Assembly: GCF_900176465.1 (NCBI RefSeq)
Contig: NZ_FWXR01000012.1
Span: forward strand, 62,001-126,000
Direction: 5' to 3'
Length of the DNA: 64,000 nt
Source: Fulvimarina manganoxydans
GTDB taxonomy: Bacteria; Pseudomonadota; Alphaproteobacteria; Rhizobiales; Rhizobiaceae
Made by a program: the position numbers and the translations under genes. This document shows positions 61,832 to 64,000 of the stretch, piece by piece. The first letter of the stretch is position 1. The number at the start of each line of letters is the position of its first letter. The notes under the pieces were generated by a model, which had not been told where the DNA came from, did not search any database, and was given only the letters and a program-made list of their open reading frames with translations.

Positions 61832-63886
61832 TTATGCGGCGGGTTTTTGCAAAACAGCTTCGGCGAATAGGCACGCGACCTGCTTGTATGGTATGGGTCT
61901 ACTGATCAGATATCCCTGAAGATGGTCACAACCTCCACCGGCTGAGAAAACTCTCTGTTCATCCGTTTCAATGCCCTCTGCTGTGATCTTCATGCCCAGG
62001 CTCGTGCCCAACTGAGCGATTGCTCGTATGATTGACACACTGTCCGGATCGTTCGGCACGCGGGAGATGAAAGATCTGTCGATTTTGATCCGATTAATCG
62101 GGAAACGATGTAAATAGCTAAGCGAAGAGTAGCCCGTTCCAAAATCATCGAGCGAAATCGATACACCTAATTCTCGAAGCTCATTCAAGACAGCAAGGGC
62201 TTGCACGTCATTCCCGATGAGAGACGTCTCGGTGATTTCCAATTCGAGGCGATGAGCAGGGAGATTCGCTTCGGCAAGTGCATTCTTGACAATTCGGACA
62301 AGGCGCCGATCCAAAAGTTGGATAGGAGAAAGGTTGACGGCGACAGTCAAATGAGCAGGCCAGGTTGCTGCATCCATACAAGCCTTCTTCAAGACCCAGC
62401 TGCCGATCGAGCCTATGAACCCAAGTTCCTCCGCAAGCGGAATGAAAATGACCGGTGAAAGAAGGCCACGTTCCGGATGATTCCATCTGACGAGCGCTTC
62501 GGCACCGGTGAACGCACCGGTCTTTGCATCAGTCTGGGGCTGATAGTAGACCTCGAACTCCTCGCGGTTGACCGCTCGTCGAAGATCGGCTTCCAACGAC
62601 CGACGGACGAGAATTTCCTCCGACATTGAAGGTTGATAAAGCTGAAACGTCGAGCGACCAGCAGCCTTCGCAGCGTATAGGGCGATATCGGCGTTCTGGG
62701 TCAGGTCGTCGAAAGAAGCTCCATCCTTTGGTGCAGATGCAATGCCAACGCTTCCCCCAAGCTCGATCAGGTGCCCTTGAATGATCAAAGGCCGCGAAAG
62801 CATTTCGACAATCTGGCCCGCTTTCAGACGAACCTGACTCGTATCCCTCGTTTCAGCGCAGATAATCGCGAATTCATCTCCTCCGAGGCGGGCGAGATGG
62901 TCATTTGGATCAAGCACCTTCTGAAGACGGCGGGCGACTTTGTGCAGAACGAGATCGCCTAGCGAATGTCCGAGTGTGTCATTGACCGGCTTGAAACGAT
63001 CCAGATCGATCATCATCAATGTGAACGGGCCTGTATGACCGAATTCGAATTCCTCGCATTGTTCACGCAGGATCTCTTTGAACTGCCGTCTGTTTGCTAA
63101 TCCCGTTAGTTCATCATGGGTCGCGATGTGCAGCAGTTCATTTTGTGAAGCAATTCGAGCCCGACCATCAATCAGATGGCTGGACATGCCCGTGAAGACA
63201 ATGAGCAATGCGACCACGGCGATCGCCATCGCCATCGCGCCGAATGCCTCAGAGTCCGCAGCGATCGAAACTCCCCGCAACGGCGAGACAGAAAACGCTG
63301 CCATTGCCGTAAAATGCAAAGCAACGATACCGGCCACAAAGGTCGCGGTCGCCTGTGCGGCCCTGCGATATCGCGGGCCTGACTGTTCGGATTTGATAAT
63401 CGCCGTCGTCGCAACGGAAAGCGTGACAGACATTGCGATTGCTGCTGCAATATAGAGATCGTCCCACATCACGAAGCCATCGACGCGGTAGGCGAACATC
63501 CCGACGAAGTGCATCGCAGCGATGGAAAGGCCGATTGTTGCCCCGCCAGCTACATGTGCAATGAAGCGGTTTCGCGAACCGGAAAGCCAGAAGCCAATCG
63601 TCGTGCCTAAAATGGCAATGATGATAGAAATGATGGTCAACTGCGGGTCGAACGTGACCGGCGCATGGGGCTCGTATCCGAGCATTGCGATGAAGTGCGT
63701 CGCCCAGATCGCGGAACCTGCGGTCACACCGGTCAGGAAACACCAATCGACACGACTGCGTCCGATTGCGACCAGAGATCGTTGCCAAAGCTGAACAGAG
63801 GCCAGCATCCCCACTATGCACATAATTGCGGCGAGCAGGACCAGCCACATATTATGCTGAGTCAAAACACAGCTGATAACTTTCAT
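61832..63886 (-). CDS. MHYT-GGDEF-EAL membrane cyclic-di-GMP protein
   Basis: About 684 residues from ATG 63886 (MKVISCVLTQHNMWLV, the usual MHYT start; an upstream ATG at 63961 would add 25 residues without a ribosome site). Seven membrane helices with MHYT-type motifs (ATHFIAMLGY, AAMHFVGMFAY, VALHFTAMAAF) span 1-235. GGDEF follows at about 260-420, with an intact ARLGGDEFAII. EAL is at about 435-690, with EALVRWNHP and LDDFGTGYSSLSYL. Both cyclase and phosphodiesterase sites look complete. MHYT may bind copper or sense O2, CO or NO. Confidence 0.88.
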   Translation of the reverse strand: MKVISCVLTQHNMWLVLLAAIMCIVGMLASVQLWQRSLVAIGRSRVDWCFLTGVTAGSAIWATHFIAMLGYEPHAPVTFDPQLTIISIIIAILGTTIGFWLSGSRNRFIAHVAGGATIGLSIAAMHFVGMFAYRVDGFVMWDDLYIAAAIAMSVTLSVATTAIIKSEQSGPRYRRAAQATATFVAGIVALHFTAMAAFSVSPLRGVSIAADSEAFGAMAMAIAVVALLIVFTGMSSHLIDGRARIASQNELLHIATHDELTGLANRRQFKEILREQCEEFEFGHTGPFTLMMIDLDRFKPVNDTLGHSLGDLVLHKVARRLQKVLDPNDHLARLGGDEFAIICAETRDTSQVRLKAGQIVEMLSRPLIIQGHLIELGGSVGIASAPKDGASFDDLTQNADIALYAAKAAGRSTFQLYQPSMSEEILVRRSLEADLRRAVNREEFEVYYQPQTDAKTGAFTGAEALVRWNHPERGLLSPVIFIPLAEELGFIGSIGSWVLKKACMDAATWPAHLTVAVNLSPIQLLDRRLVRIVKNALAEANLPAHRLELEITETSLIGNDVQALAVLNELRELGVSISLDDFGTGYSSLSYLHRFPINRIKIDRSFISRVPNDPDSVSIIRAIAQLGTSLGMKITAEGIETDEQRVFSAGGGCDHLQGYLISRPIPYKQVACLFAEAVLQKPAA

Positions 63887-64000
63887 CAGATTCCAACCGG
63901 GAGAGCGGATTTCTTGACGCGACTCGATCAGTTTGTATCGCTTAGATAAAGAAAGTTTCAATGCCCAATGACATATACCGTTAACTATGCCGGAGGTTTT

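Noticed and set aside
1-64000. CRISPR arrays, rRNA and intact tRNA genes
   Set aside because: No regularly spaced short repeats, rRNA sequence or complete tRNA cloverleaf was found on reading; a tRNA-finding program would be decisive.

Overview
The window reads as a high-GC alphaproteobacterial chromosome, most likely Hyphomicrobiales (rhizobial type). The basis is codon use, the HWE-family sensor kinase, MHYT/GGDEF/EAL and BLUF proteins, ATGA-coupled operons and a DUF1376/ParB-type phage replication module. No rRNA, intact tRNA or CRISPR array was seen, so genus-level placement is not possible.

Layout. (1) 1-3.8 kb: an IS5-type transposase fragment, then a very large hybrid HWE histidine kinase. 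(2) 4.2-10.3 kb: a GntR/FCD regulator followed by an amino-acid-type ABC importer operon carrying a class V aminotransferase and a hydantoinase-type amidohydrolase. (3) 10.4-24.4 kb: a large catabolic cluster for an unidentified substrate. It has a carbohydrate-type ABC importer, a HisD-family dehydrogenase, an SDR, a cupin, an alpha/beta hydrolase, an RraA/HMG-aldolase-like protein, a LacI regulator and four SnoaL/NTF2-like proteins. Two near-perfect palindromes with a central CG lie between the divergent arms and are probable LacI-family operators. (4) 24.4-26.4 kb: a graveyard of decayed mobile and defence DNA, comprising a truncated DISARM drmB-like gene with an in-frame stop, an IS630 fragment and an integrase fragment. 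(5) 26.4-37.3 kb: a bacteriocin/RiPP island. It has an AraC regulator, a complete NHLP-type export system (HlyD-like adaptor, C39 peptidase-ABC protein and a second ABC protein), and a tandem array of seven small precursor-like peptides with Nif11-type leaders plus the stub of an eighth. (6) 37.3-40 kb: a serine recombinase pseudogene with three in-frame nonsense codons, and an RTX-like/DUF4214 protein. (7) 40-57.9 kb: a partial prophage with integrase, excisionase-like gene, ParB, DUF1376 protein, helicase, primase, three large virion/ejection-type proteins and small packaging-associated proteins. No capsid, portal or large terminase is present. It ends at an internally deleted IS5-family transposase. 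(8) 58-64 kb: signalling genes, comprising a chemoreceptor, a membrane diguanylate cyclase and a BLUF photosensor in an apparent operon with an MHYT-GGDEF-EAL protein.

The best candidate for an undescribed system is the peptide array at 34.2-37.2 kb. Six homologous leaders are cut-ready at nearly the same residue (79-80), the cores have diverged strongly but keep a Leu-Phe/Phe pattern just after the predicted cleavage site, and dedicated C39/NHLP export genes sit immediately upstream. No recognisable modification enzyme or immunity gene lies next to it. The multi-SnoaL catabolic cluster with its own LacI regulator is a second strong candidate.
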